Positions 50,452 through 58,494 of a DNA stretch of 64,000 nt are shown piece by piece. The stretch covers positions 372,001-436,000 of the forward strand of contig CAYOSF010000001.1 in assembly GCA_964406605.1 (NCBI GenBank), given 5' to 3'. Made by a program: the position numbers and the translations under genes. The notes under the pieces were generated by a model. That model was not told the DNA's origin. It searched no databases and saw nothing but the letters and a program-made list of their open reading frames with translations. The stretch comes from CAYOSF01 sp964406605 (GTDB lineage Bacteria > Chloroflexota > Dehalococcoidia > DSTF01 > RBG-16-68-14). How positions within the stretch are numbered: position 1 is the first letter of the stretch; every line of letters begins with the position of its first letter.

Positions 50452-52170
50452 CTAGAGATCCAGCCACGTGGTGTTCACGTACTCGACCGCACCACCCAGG
50501 CCCTGCGTGATGTTCTTGACGAACGGCTGGTAGAGCGTGTAGGAGAGCCAGCTCACGATTGGCAGAGCCGCCGGCCCTTTCGCATAGATGAGACGTTGCG
50601 CCTCCTTGACCCGCTCGGCGCACTCCTCCAGGCTGGCGGTTCGCTTCGAGTCCAGGATCGCCTCGTCGATCTCGGGGTAGAGCTTCCCGATGCCGATCCC
50701 ATAGTTGCCGCTGCCCTCCGGCCCCACGGAGAGGTGCCAGTCCAGGGGGATCTCACCGAGCTCGTAGACCTGGTTCAGGGAGAACGATGAGTCGTAGTCC
50801 ACCGTTGCGTACCTTGCCAGCCAAGTGCCGAAGTCCAGTGCCTCCTCCTCCAGTTGAAAGCCGGCGTCCTGCATCTGCTGCTTCCAGATGGGCAGGTGCT
50901 CGGCGTGGTAGAAGATGTCGACGCCGGTGGGGTACATCACCTTGATCCTGATCGTGTCCTCCCCGGTGGCGTCCCGGATGAGTTGCCTGGAGCGCGCCGG
51001 GTCGTAGGGCTGCAGCTCCTCAAGCTCCTCCGGGTCGAGGGCAAACGGGCCGGCCGGCCAGTGGACCAGGCCGTCCGGCTTGGCGCCGCCCTCGCCGAAG
51101 ATGCGGTCCACGAACTCCTGCCGGTTGAGGGCGTACAAGGCCGCCTTGCGGATCCGCTCGTCGTCCCAGGGCGGACGGGTAGGGTTCATGTTGAAGGAGA
51201 TGTAGCTATTGACGGGCTCTTCGGCCACGATGTAGTCGGGATCCTGGCGGACCAGCTCGTCCTTCTCGGTCTTGTCCTGGGCGCCGTAGCTGTAGATCTG
51301 GGCGTCCTGGAAGGCAGTTCGACGCGCCAGGCGGTCGGTGATGCGAGCGACGTCTATCCCATCGTAGTAGGGGAGCTGGGCATCGCCGTGCTCGTCGTCG
51401 GTGCGGTAGTAGTGGGGGTTGCGGTCCAGCTTGATGCCGCCGGTCTCCTGGTAGGAGCCGGGCTGGATGGTGTATGGACCGCCTCCGGCGCCCTTGTCAC
51501 TGAGGCTGATCCCCTGCTCCCAGAACTCCCGCGGCGGGATCGAGCCGAGCCCTGGGGGCCCGATCCGGAAGAGGAAGTAGGCGTAGGGGCCTTTGGTTGT
51601 GATAGTGATGGTCTGCGCGTCCGGCGCTTCATGGGAATCGAGCCATTCCGTGCTGAACGTGCGTTGCCGCGCGCCTTCGTCCTCGACGATCCGGTCCTGC
51701 CACACGTTGGCGTCGAGCGCATCCATGTCCCGCTCTTCGATGCCTGCGTCGTTGGGTCCGATCGTGACGCCCGGGCGGATGTTGAAGACGTAGGTCTCAT
51801 CATCCGGTTGCTCGAGCTCCTGGGCGAGGTCGAAGAACCACCAGTCCAAGTCCATCCTGGATCGCTCTAGGAGGCCGTTGTAGATGCGGGCGGCAATAGC
51901 GACGAAGCCGCCCACGCTGGTCACCGGATCGAGCGTGCCCCAATCGACCGTGGTCGTGCTCTGGAACCGACCGCCGCGCTTGGGTGTTCCGGCCTCCGCT
52001 GTCGCGCTGGGCGTGGGGGTCCCCCCGGCCCGCGGCGTCTCATCGCCGTTGCCACCGCCGCAGGCGGCCGCTACTGCGAGGCCGGTCGCGCCCACCCCCG
52101 CCGTACCCAGGAGGCGCCTGCGGGAGATCCTTTCGCGCTGAAGCCGTTGCCAATAGCTTCTCCTTGCCAT
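50452..52170 (-). CDS. ABC-transporter solute-binding lipoprotein, SBP_bac_5 type, Tat-exported
   Basis: A 572-residue periplasmic/cell-surface binding protein of the oligopeptide/sugar SBP_bac_5 family. Residues 14-22 form a twin-arginine signal (RISRRRLLG) and Cys37 follows a lipobox (AVAAAC), so it is exported folded by Tat and then lipidated. The mature part has a low-complexity Gly/Thr linker, then FNIRPGVTI and later RKAALYALNRQEFVDRIFGEGGA, both typical of the family. No permease or ATPase genes are adjacent, so its transporter partners must be elsewhere. It may supply the intracellular glycosidases, but that is inference. Confidence 0.88.
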   Translation of the reverse strand: MARRSYWQRLQRERISRRRLLGTAGVGATGLAVAAACGGGNGDETPRAGGTPTPSATAEAGTPKRGGRFQSTTTVDWGTLDPVTSVGGFVAIAARIYNGLLERSRMDLDWWFFDLAQELEQPDDETYVFNIRPGVTIGPNDAGIEERDMDALDANVWQDRIVEDEGARQRTFSTEWLDSHEAPDAQTITITTKGPYAYFLFRIGPPGLGSIPPREFWEQGISLSDKGAGGGPYTIQPGSYQETGGIKLDRNPHYYRTDDEHGDAQLPYYDGIDVARITDRLARRTAFQDAQIYSYGAQDKTEKDELVRQDPDYIVAEEPVNSYISFNMNPTRPPWDDERIRKAALYALNRQEFVDRIFGEGGAKPDGLVHWPAGPFALDPEELEELQPYDPARSRQLIRDATGEDTIRIKVMYPTGVDIFYHAEHLPIWKQQMQDAGFQLEEEALDFGTWLARYATVDYDSSFSLNQVYELGEIPLDWHLSVGPEGSGNYGIGIGKLYPEIDEAILDSKRTASLEECAERVKEAQRLIYAKGPAALPIVSWLSYTLYQPFVKNITQGLGGAVEYVNTTWLDL

Positions 52171-52655
52171 CTTTGTTCCTTCCTCTCCGCTGTTCTCACA
52201 CGAGGCCTTTCGAGGGAGCCTTCAGTCCCGCGGCGGGCAATGCGACGTTGGCCGCGATTCGCTCTCGCAGGCCGGGTGTTTCGAATGCCTGCCCATTCGC
52301 GAGCATAAGGTATGCTACGCCCGGCGACGTGGCGGGTCAACCTGTGGAGGGGCTTCGCGCAGATCTACCACGAAGGAGCGACTCTCGCGCCAGTGGTCGT
52401 GGTGGGTCACGACGTTGGGCAGTGGCTCAGGTATCTGGTGCAGGAACAGTTCCTGGGCGGCAGTGAGTCTCAGCAAGGCCGGCCTGCTTCCCTCAGCCGA
52501 GCGACGTGCGAGGCCGGGCCAGTGCCCGTGATACCGGATCGGCTGCGCCGCTTCTTGGTGACCAGGCAGGGCCGGCCGGAATTGGCGGATTGGGCGCGAG
52601 TTCGGCGATATACTGGCTGGGAGCAGTCGCTTGGCTCGCGAGGAGACTACCACCG
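52171..52655. other. 485-base intergenic gap
   Basis: Divergent spacer between two lipoprotein genes. Open frames here look like noncoding translation. A TATACT box at 52609-52614, about 42 bases before the downstream ATG, is the only promoter-like element; no well-spaced -35 is present. Confidence 0.45.
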
Positions 52656-54077
52656 ATGCTTCGGGAGGCCATTCGCACCACCCGGCTTGGAGCCATGCTG
52701 GCGGCCCTGACGATTATCGCACTCATGGTGGGATGCGGTGGCGGCGTGGACGATCAGACCCCAAACACCACCCAAGATGCCGCCGATGAAGAGGCGGCTG
52801 CCACCATGTCCGAGCGTCCGACCGTCGCGGCGCGCACACCGGGCGCTCCTCTCTGTCCCGATCCCCAACCCCCGCTGGTGGTCGACTTCGAGGTGCGCCA
52901 AACGCCGCACATGGATGAACCTGATGCCGGTGTTCCGTTCCGGGATCCTGCCTTCGGAACCTGCTTGGTGCGGGTCACGGACAGGAAGACCGACATTTCG
53001 CCGGACGATAGCTCGGCCGGCCTGAAGAACGAGTACTCGCGCGTGCAGTCGTTCAACGCCGACGGGACGCGGTTGCTGGCTCGCGGCATCGAGGGCACCT
53101 GGTATCTGTACGACGCAAACACACTCGACCTGCTCGGCGAACTGGCGATCGGTGGATCGGGCGATCCGCGCTGGGACGCGACCGACCCGGACCTGCTCTA
53201 CTTCTCCGACGAGGCGCGTCTGATGGCCTATCAGATCGGGACCGGGAAGGAGAGCGTCGTGCACGACTTCGCTGAGGACTTCCCCGGTCAGTCGCTGGCC
53301 GCCGTCTGGACGCGGTACGAGGGGAGCCCGTCGTGGGACGGCCGGTACTGGGGTCTGATGGCGGAGGACGAGGAGTGGGAGGCCGTGGCCTTCCTGGTGT
53401 ACGACCAGGAGGCCGATCAGGTGGTGGCGAAGCTCGACGTCCCGGAAGGGGATCCCGACAGCGTGACCATCAGCCCCCTCGGCGACTACTTCCTTGCCTT
53501 CTTCGAGTCCTGTGAGGAAGGCGGAATGGGGAGCGAGAGCAGTCCGTGCGGCCTCATGGTGTACGACCGCGGCCTGACAAGCGGCCGAGGTCTGCTTCGC
53601 ATCGTCGGTCACTCGGACGCGGCCCTGGATGCCCAAGGGCGAGAGGTGCTGGTCTTCCAGGACATTGATGAGGACAACATCTCGATGCTCGATCTGGAGA
53701 CCGGCACCGTGACCGCGTTGTGGCCGATCGACTTCAGTCACACCGGAATCGGCCTGCACTTCTCCGGGCGTGCGTTCGAACGGCCAGGATGGGCTCTCGT
53801 GTCGACCCACGACGGCGACCCGGACGCCTACACTTGGATGGACGATCAGGTTTTCGCGGTCGAGCTCGAACCAGGCGGGCGGGTAGTCCGCCTGGCGCAT
53901 ACCCATTCGCTGGTGGACGAGGAGGAAGAGCATGATTACTGGGCGGAGCCTCACGCGAGCGTGAACCAGGACTTCACGCGGGTCGTCTTCACGTCCAATT
54001 GGGGCCGGGCCGGTACGGAAGAGGTGGAGATGTTCCTGATCGATCTGCCGCCGGATTGGCCGGAGGATCTGCCGTAG
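52656..54077 (+). CDS. Lipoprotein with a beta-propeller-like domain
   Basis: A 473-residue exported lipoprotein. Residues 1-27 form a signal peptide ending in a lipobox (ALMVGC, Cys27). A disordered acidic/Thr linker runs to about residue 65. The rest shows regularly spaced strand-like repeats with terminal Trp/Tyr-Asp pairs (for example GDPRWDATDPDLLYFSDEARLMAYQIGTGKE and PSWDGRYWGLMAEDEE), as in seven-bladed propellers related to WD40/TolB. The role may be binding or surface display; no enzyme motif is evident. The ATG at 52656 lies behind CGAGGAGACTACCACCG. Confidence 0.6.
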   Translation: MLREAIRTTRLGAMLAALTIIALMVGCGGGVDDQTPNTTQDAADEEAAATMSERPTVAARTPGAPLCPDPQPPLVVDFEVRQTPHMDEPDAGVPFRDPAFGTCLVRVTDRKTDISPDDSSAGLKNEYSRVQSFNADGTRLLARGIEGTWYLYDANTLDLLGELAIGGSGDPRWDATDPDLLYFSDEARLMAYQIGTGKESVVHDFAEDFPGQSLAAVWTRYEGSPSWDGRYWGLMAEDEEWEAVAFLVYDQEADQVVAKLDVPEGDPDSVTISPLGDYFLAFFESCEEGGMGSESSPCGLMVYDRGLTSGRGLLRIVGHSDAALDAQGREVLVFQDIDEDNISMLDLETGTVTALWPIDFSHTGIGLHFSGRAFERPGWALVSTHDGDPDAYTWMDDQVFAVELEPGGRVVRLAHTHSLVDEEEEHDYWAEPHASVNQDFTRVVFTSNWGRAGTEEVEMFLIDLPPDWPEDLP

Positions 54078-54139
54078 TCCGAAGGGGGATGCCTACGACA
54101 TCCCCGGTGCAGCCGCGACCAGGGTGAGTCTGGTACGCC

Positions 54140-55780
54140 TCAGCGCCTGTCCTGCGGCGGCCTCGCCGGCAACCCGGCCATGGGATGCAGGGCGGACATA
54201 TCGATGTCCAGCAGGTATGGGCCTTGTGCTTCCAGCGCGCGGTCGAACGCGGACCGGAACTCAGCGACCGTGCTTGCCTTCTCGGCGGGGACGCCCATCG
54301 CCCGGGCGACGGCGGCGAAATCCGGCGTGAGCAGATCGACGCCGGCCGTACGGCCTTCGTATCGCTGCTGCTGCAGTGCTCGGAGTACTCCGTAGCCCCC
54401 GTCATTGAAGACGCAGATCTTCACGGGCAGTTCATACTGGGCGGCCGTTGCCAGCTCGCCGATGTGCAGCATGAAGCCGCCGTCGCCGTGGATGACCAGC
54501 GTCGGCTGGCGGGTGCCGGTGGCCGCGCCCAGGGCCAGCGGAAGGCCGGGACCGATGGCGGTGCAGGTGGGGTGGATGGCCGTGCCGGGCTCGAAGACCG
54601 GGAGCAGCCGGTTGGCCCAGCGGTAGGCGGGCAGCGTCGAGTCGCGCACGATCGGCGCCGTCCGCGGTAGCCGTTCGCGCAGATGGTCGAGTATCGCTTG
54701 GTGGTCCGGACCGATGGCGGCTCGGGCGGCTTCACGCGCAGCGACAGCAGCACCCAGAGCGGCATCTCGGAACGCTGGATCGCCGGGGCAACGCCCGACG
54801 CCGTCGAGCAGGCTCTCCAGGCAGAGCCGAGCATCTCCCACGATGCGGACGCTGGGTCTGTAGTTGCGGCCAAGGACGGTCGGGTCCGCGTCGATGTGGA
54901 TGAGCGTGTTGGGGAGTTCGAGCGTGAAATCGGCCGTATCTTGCGACCGGAAGCGGCTGCCCACTGCAAGCAATACCTCTGCGTCGCGCACCAGCGGGGC
55001 AATGTTGGGGTCGGTCGTGAACGCGCCAAGAGCAAGGGGGTGATCCTCGGCGATCGCGCCTCGACCGTTCATGGTGGTCAGCACCGGCGCATCGAGCGCC
55101 TCGGCCAGTTGGACCAGCGCGGTCGCGGCCGAGCTGCGAAGGACGCCGCCGCCCGCCCACAGCACACGCCGCCTTGCCGACTCGAGGACTTTGACGGCCT
55201 CGCTGAGGCCTCGTTCGTCCGGAACGACCCTCCGGGGCGACGAAGCCTCCGGGATCGGGTCCGGCGTCGGGCGATTCTGCAGATCGATGGGGATCTCGAT
55301 AGCGCCCGGCTGGGGACGGCCCGTGCAGATGTCGTCCGCTACCCGAAAGATGGCCTCGACGATCTCCTCGGGCCGCCGCGGACTCTCGACGCGGCGGCAG
55401 GCTGTGGCCAGCATTGGCATTTGCTGCTCGGCTTCGTGCAGGTTGCCTTTGCCCTGTCCGTAGAACCGTGTCTGGACTTGGCCGGTGATCAGCAACACCG
55501 GAGTCGATGCGAAGCCGGCCTCATACATGCCGGTCATTGCATTGGTCGTACCGGGTCCGGTGCTGGCCAGCGCCACTCCCATTCGGCCCGTGACCCGGGC
55601 ATAGCCGTCGGCCGCGTGGACGGCGCACGCTTCGTGCCGGACGGAGATGAGCTGGATGGCGCCGCCGCGGCGGAAGGCGTCGACGATCGGAGCGTTATGG
55701 ACGCCCACGATCCCGAAGACCGTGTCAACGCCCAGTGCACGAAGCGCTTCATAGACCGCGTCGCCGCCTGTGCTGGCCAC
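54140..55780 (-). CDS. Thiamine-diphosphate-dependent enzyme (acetolactate-synthase-like)
   Basis: A 546-residue enzyme of the acetolactate synthase/benzoylformate decarboxylase family. The N-terminal pyrimidine-binding domain has RHEACAVHAADGYARVTG with the conserved catalytic Glu and STGPGTTNAMTGMYEA. The middle FAD/ADP-type domain follows. The C-terminal diphosphate-binding domain has GDGGFMLHIGELATAAQYELPVKICVFNDGGYG (GDG to N motif). It condenses or decarboxylates 2-oxoacids. It lies alone, with no small regulatory subunit next to it, so true acetolactate synthase in branched-chain synthesis is less likely than a catabolic carboligase. The GTG start has AGGAGGTAGC upstream. Confidence 0.88.
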   Translation of the reverse strand: MASTGGDAVYEALRALGVDTVFGIVGVHNAPIVDAFRRGGAIQLISVRHEACAVHAADGYARVTGRMGVALASTGPGTTNAMTGMYEAGFASTPVLLITGQVQTRFYGQGKGNLHEAEQQMPMLATACRRVESPRRPEEIVEAIFRVADDICTGRPQPGAIEIPIDLQNRPTPDPIPEASSPRRVVPDERGLSEAVKVLESARRRVLWAGGGVLRSSAATALVQLAEALDAPVLTTMNGRGAIAEDHPLALGAFTTDPNIAPLVRDAEVLLAVGSRFRSQDTADFTLELPNTLIHIDADPTVLGRNYRPSVRIVGDARLCLESLLDGVGRCPGDPAFRDAALGAAVAAREAARAAIGPDHQAILDHLRERLPRTAPIVRDSTLPAYRWANRLLPVFEPGTAIHPTCTAIGPGLPLALGAATGTRQPTLVIHGDGGFMLHIGELATAAQYELPVKICVFNDGGYGVLRALQQQRYEGRTAGVDLLTPDFAAVARAMGVPAEKASTVAEFRSAFDRALEAQGPYLLDIDMSALHPMAGLPARPPQDRR

Positions 55781-55931
55781 GCTCGCCTGCTACCTCCTGC
55801 TGATTTCCATTTGACCGTCGGAATTGCTCGAAGGTCCTCCAGTGGCGGGATGCTTGGGCCGCAGAGGAGCGTCGAGTCGGTGAGCGTCAGTGCCGCGGGA
55901 TCTCACTCCAGCTACCATCGCGGCGCTGGCC

Positions 55932-56981
55932 TCAGAACCGGTTCAGGGCGTCGATGAGCTGGCGCAGACGCCCGTGACGATGCTGGCTGACGCCGAGTGA
56001 GATGCGGGCGCATTCCAGCGCGTCCTTCTCCCGTACCTCCTGAGCGGAGGGCTGCACCACGCGGAGGCCCTGCTCGTCCGAGATATCGGCGAAGTCTCGG
56101 GCCAGACGGTCCAAGTGCTGTTGCGGTGGTGCCCGGAGGACTCGCAGCACCAGGGCGCCCTTCACATACCGCTGAGACTGGTAGTTCCGATAAAAGCCTT
56201 CGATCTCACCGACTGCCCGCTCGACGCTGTCGGTCGCGCAGAACAGGTTCGTGTCCTCCTTGGAGATGAGGCCGCGGCCGCGGAGCGACCTGTTGACGAA
56301 CCGGCGCCAGTCGGCCCAGTAGCTGCCTCCAGGCGCCTCAAGGAGGACGACGGGGTGCAGATCGCTCTTGCCCGTCTGCATGAGTGTGAGCAGCTCGAAC
56401 GCCTCGTCCAGGGTCCCAAACCCGCCCGGCAGGAGAACGAACGCGGCGGATTCCTTGAGGAAGGTCACCTTGCGGGTAAAGAAGTACTTGAAGTTGATGA
56501 GCTTCGGGTCGCCCTCAATGATGTCGTTCGGATCGGCCTCCATCGGGAGGCGGATATTCGCGCCAAAGCTCTTCTCGGCGCCCGCACCGGTATGTCCCGC
56601 CTCCATGATGCCCGGCCCGGCGCCTGTTATGACCATCCACCCGCGCGCCGCGATCGCCGCGCCGAACTGGCGGGACATTTCGTAGTTGGGATCGGTGGGA
56701 TCAGAGCGCGCGGAGCCGAAAATGCTCACTTTGCGCGTGCCGCGATACTGCTTGAAGACCTTGAATGCGTACGCGAACTCCTTCAGCGCCGCGTTGACGA
56801 GCTTCATCTCGCCGCGGTCGGAGCGGTCTCTGGTTAGCCGGAGGCACGAGGTGATGAGCTCGGTGAGAATGTCCGGATCGGTGTCAAGACCGCTGGAGGC
56901 GACGAGCTCCTCGATTCGGGCATCCAGGCCCTCGTCGCCGTAGCGATAGCGTCGGCGCCTCACCCGCTGCTGCTGTGTCAT
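55932..56981 (-). CDS. LOG-family protein (TIGR00730, phosphoribohydrolase type)
   Basis: A 349-residue protein with the LOG motif PGGFGTLDEAFELLTLMQTGK and the nucleotide-binding SIFGSARSDPTDPNYE and GAGPGIMEAGHTGAG segments. Enzymes of this family cleave nucleoside monophosphates, such as cytokinin precursors, to base and ribose phosphate; others are called lysine-decarboxylase-like. This one is longer than the usual 190-230 residues: about 85 N-terminal and 70 C-terminal residues are additional, and the N-terminus is Arg-rich (RVRRRRYRYGDEG). The gene is divergent from the S51/CysRS fusion with a 125-base promoter gap. Confidence 0.88.
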   Translation of the reverse strand: MTQQQRVRRRRYRYGDEGLDARIEELVASSGLDTDPDILTELITSCLRLTRDRSDRGEMKLVNAALKEFAYAFKVFKQYRGTRKVSIFGSARSDPTDPNYEMSRQFGAAIAARGWMVITGAGPGIMEAGHTGAGAEKSFGANIRLPMEADPNDIIEGDPKLINFKYFFTRKVTFLKESAAFVLLPGGFGTLDEAFELLTLMQTGKSDLHPVVLLEAPGGSYWADWRRFVNRSLRGRGLISKEDTNLFCATDSVERAVGEIEGFYRNYQSQRYVKGALVLRVLRAPPQQHLDRLARDFADISDEQGLRVVQPSAQEVREKDALECARISLGVSQHRHGRLRQLIDALNRF

Positions 56982-57106
56982 GCTCTTGTCCGTTAGTGTA
57001 TCACTTGCCGCACTTGGGGCACGTGGATGGAGCGACGGGCGGGCGCTCCCCTCGATTCGCCGATAGCGGCTCGAAACCGGTTGAAGGCGTCCAGTACACT
57101 GGACGT

Positions 57107-58384
57107 ATGCGCGAAGGAGTTGGATCAGTCGCCCGGTCGCCGGGAACGGTCACGCTCATGGGGTCCGGTGAGATGACGAGGGCGATGAGCAAGGTGCATC
57201 GCTGGGTAGTGTCCAAGAGCTCGGGACCGGTGAGGGGTGCCTTCCTGGATACGCCGGCCGGCTTCGAGCTCAATGCCGACGACATCTCCGGCCGGGCGTG
57301 CGCCTACGTGAGCGAGTACGTGGGCATTCCATGCTCTGTGGTCTCCTTCAAGTCAGCGGAGCGCGCCACGGACCGGGAGATTGAGAGCGCCTTGAGAAAG
57401 CTGAGGCGGGCGAAGTACATCTTCGCGGGGCCCGGCAGCCCAACCTACGCCGTCCGAAACTGGCGAGGGACCCGTGTATTCGAGATGGTGGCCAAGCGAG
57501 TCGGTGAAGGCGCGCACCTGGTGCTCGCAAGCGCGGCGGCCATCGCAGTCGGGAGCCGCACGCTTCCGGTGTACGAGATCTACAAAGCCGGTGAGGCAAC
57601 GCACTGGGTCGAAGGGCTCGACCTCCTGGCCCCCTACGGACTGGACGTGGCTATCGTCAGTCACTGGAACAACGCGGAGGGAGGCACGTTCGACACGCGC
57701 TACTGCTTCATGGGCCAGCCCAGGTTTGATCTACTGGAGCGGCTCCTTCCCGATTCGACGATAGTCCTCGGCGTGGACGAGTACACGGCCTGCATCCTCG
57801 ATCTCGGTGAGAACGAGTGTCGGGTGATGGGTGCCGGTGAGGCAACGATCCGGCGAGACGGCAAAGAGACTAGGTTTGCCACGGGGTCTTCCTTCGGCCT
57901 GGACGTGCTGAGACGTGACGTCGCCGCGGAGGGGGACCGCGTCGAGGCGCGGGTCGATGCGGATTCGGTCGGCAGGCCAGGAGCCAGAGCGGGTCAGGCG
58001 TTGCGCGAGCAGTTGGCCAGAGTGGAGAGGCGCTCTGAGCTCGGAGCCGGCGGATACGCGGACGTCGTTGACTTGGCCGCGCAGATCGGCGACCTGGCGC
58101 TTGCCGTGGATGACGCGCGGGAGGCAGGTGTGGACGGGCGGCTGATCTCCAGAGGCGACGCCGGTCTGCGCGAACTGGTGTTCGCCTGCGGCGACTGCTT
58201 GGCTTCCCTCTCTGATGACAGGGTCGGAAGCTTGAGGCCGCTCGTCGAGATCCTGATCGACGTACGTTCGCGATTGCGCACCGCCGATCAGTGGGCGCTT
58301 GCAGACGAGATCCGCGACAAGCTCTCCTCGCTGGGGATCCTCCTGGAGGACGGTCCGAACGGGACCACCTGGAAGTCACGGTAG
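57107..58384 (+). CDS. Fusion of a peptidase-S51-like domain with a cysteinyl-tRNA-synthetase C-terminal module
   Basis: A 425-residue protein. The N-terminal 240 residues look like the peptidase S51/type 1 glutamine-amidotransferase-like fold: GTVTLMGSGEMTRAMSKVH, FAGPGSPTYAVRNW and a LASAAAIAVG nucleophile turn in which the Ser is kept but the usual Gly is replaced. The last 35 residues, from RSRLRTADQWALADEIRDKL to the end, are close to the C-terminus of bacterial CysRS (AD-IRD-L and LEDGPNGTTWK), and the helical stretch before it could be the CysRS anticodon-stem-binding domain. No Rossmann aminoacylation domain is present. The ATG at 57107 falls at the expected transcript start of a TACACT box (57095-57100). 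A role in tRNA-Cys handling or amino-acid release is speculative. Confidence 0.7.
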   Translation: MREGVGSVARSPGTVTLMGSGEMTRAMSKVHRWVVSKSSGPVRGAFLDTPAGFELNADDISGRACAYVSEYVGIPCSVVSFKSAERATDREIESALRKLRRAKYIFAGPGSPTYAVRNWRGTRVFEMVAKRVGEGAHLVLASAAAIAVGSRTLPVYEIYKAGEATHWVEGLDLLAPYGLDVAIVSHWNNAEGGTFDTRYCFMGQPRFDLLERLLPDSTIVLGVDEYTACILDLGENECRVMGAGEATIRRDGKETRFATGSSFGLDVLRRDVAAEGDRVEARVDADSVGRPGARAGQALREQLARVERRSELGAGGYADVVDLAAQIGDLALAVDDAREAGVDGRLISRGDAGLRELVFACGDCLASLSDDRVGSLRPLVEILIDVRSRLRTADQWALADEIRDKLSSLGILLEDGPNGTTWKSR

Positions 58385-58400
58385 GGTGCGGCCGATTGGA

Positions 58401-58419
58401 TGGGCCGTCTGCCGGCCCA
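58401..58419. terminator. Hairpin between convergent genes
   Basis: TGGGCCG (58401-58407) pairs with CGGCCCA (58413-58419) around TCTGC, 17 bases after the fusion-gene stop and before the end of the converging gene at 58495. There is no T-tract. Confidence 0.55.
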
Positions 58420-58494
58420 GCTCGTGGGTAGACCGATGCCGCGATTGCCGGATGGACACCGGCACCACGCAGTCTCTCGCTGAGCTTTGGCCGT

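Noticed and set aside
54683..55957. 424-residue plus-strand frame opposite the thiamine-diphosphate enzyme
   Set aside because: Antisense shadow in a high-GC gene; the minus-strand protein has all the family motifs.
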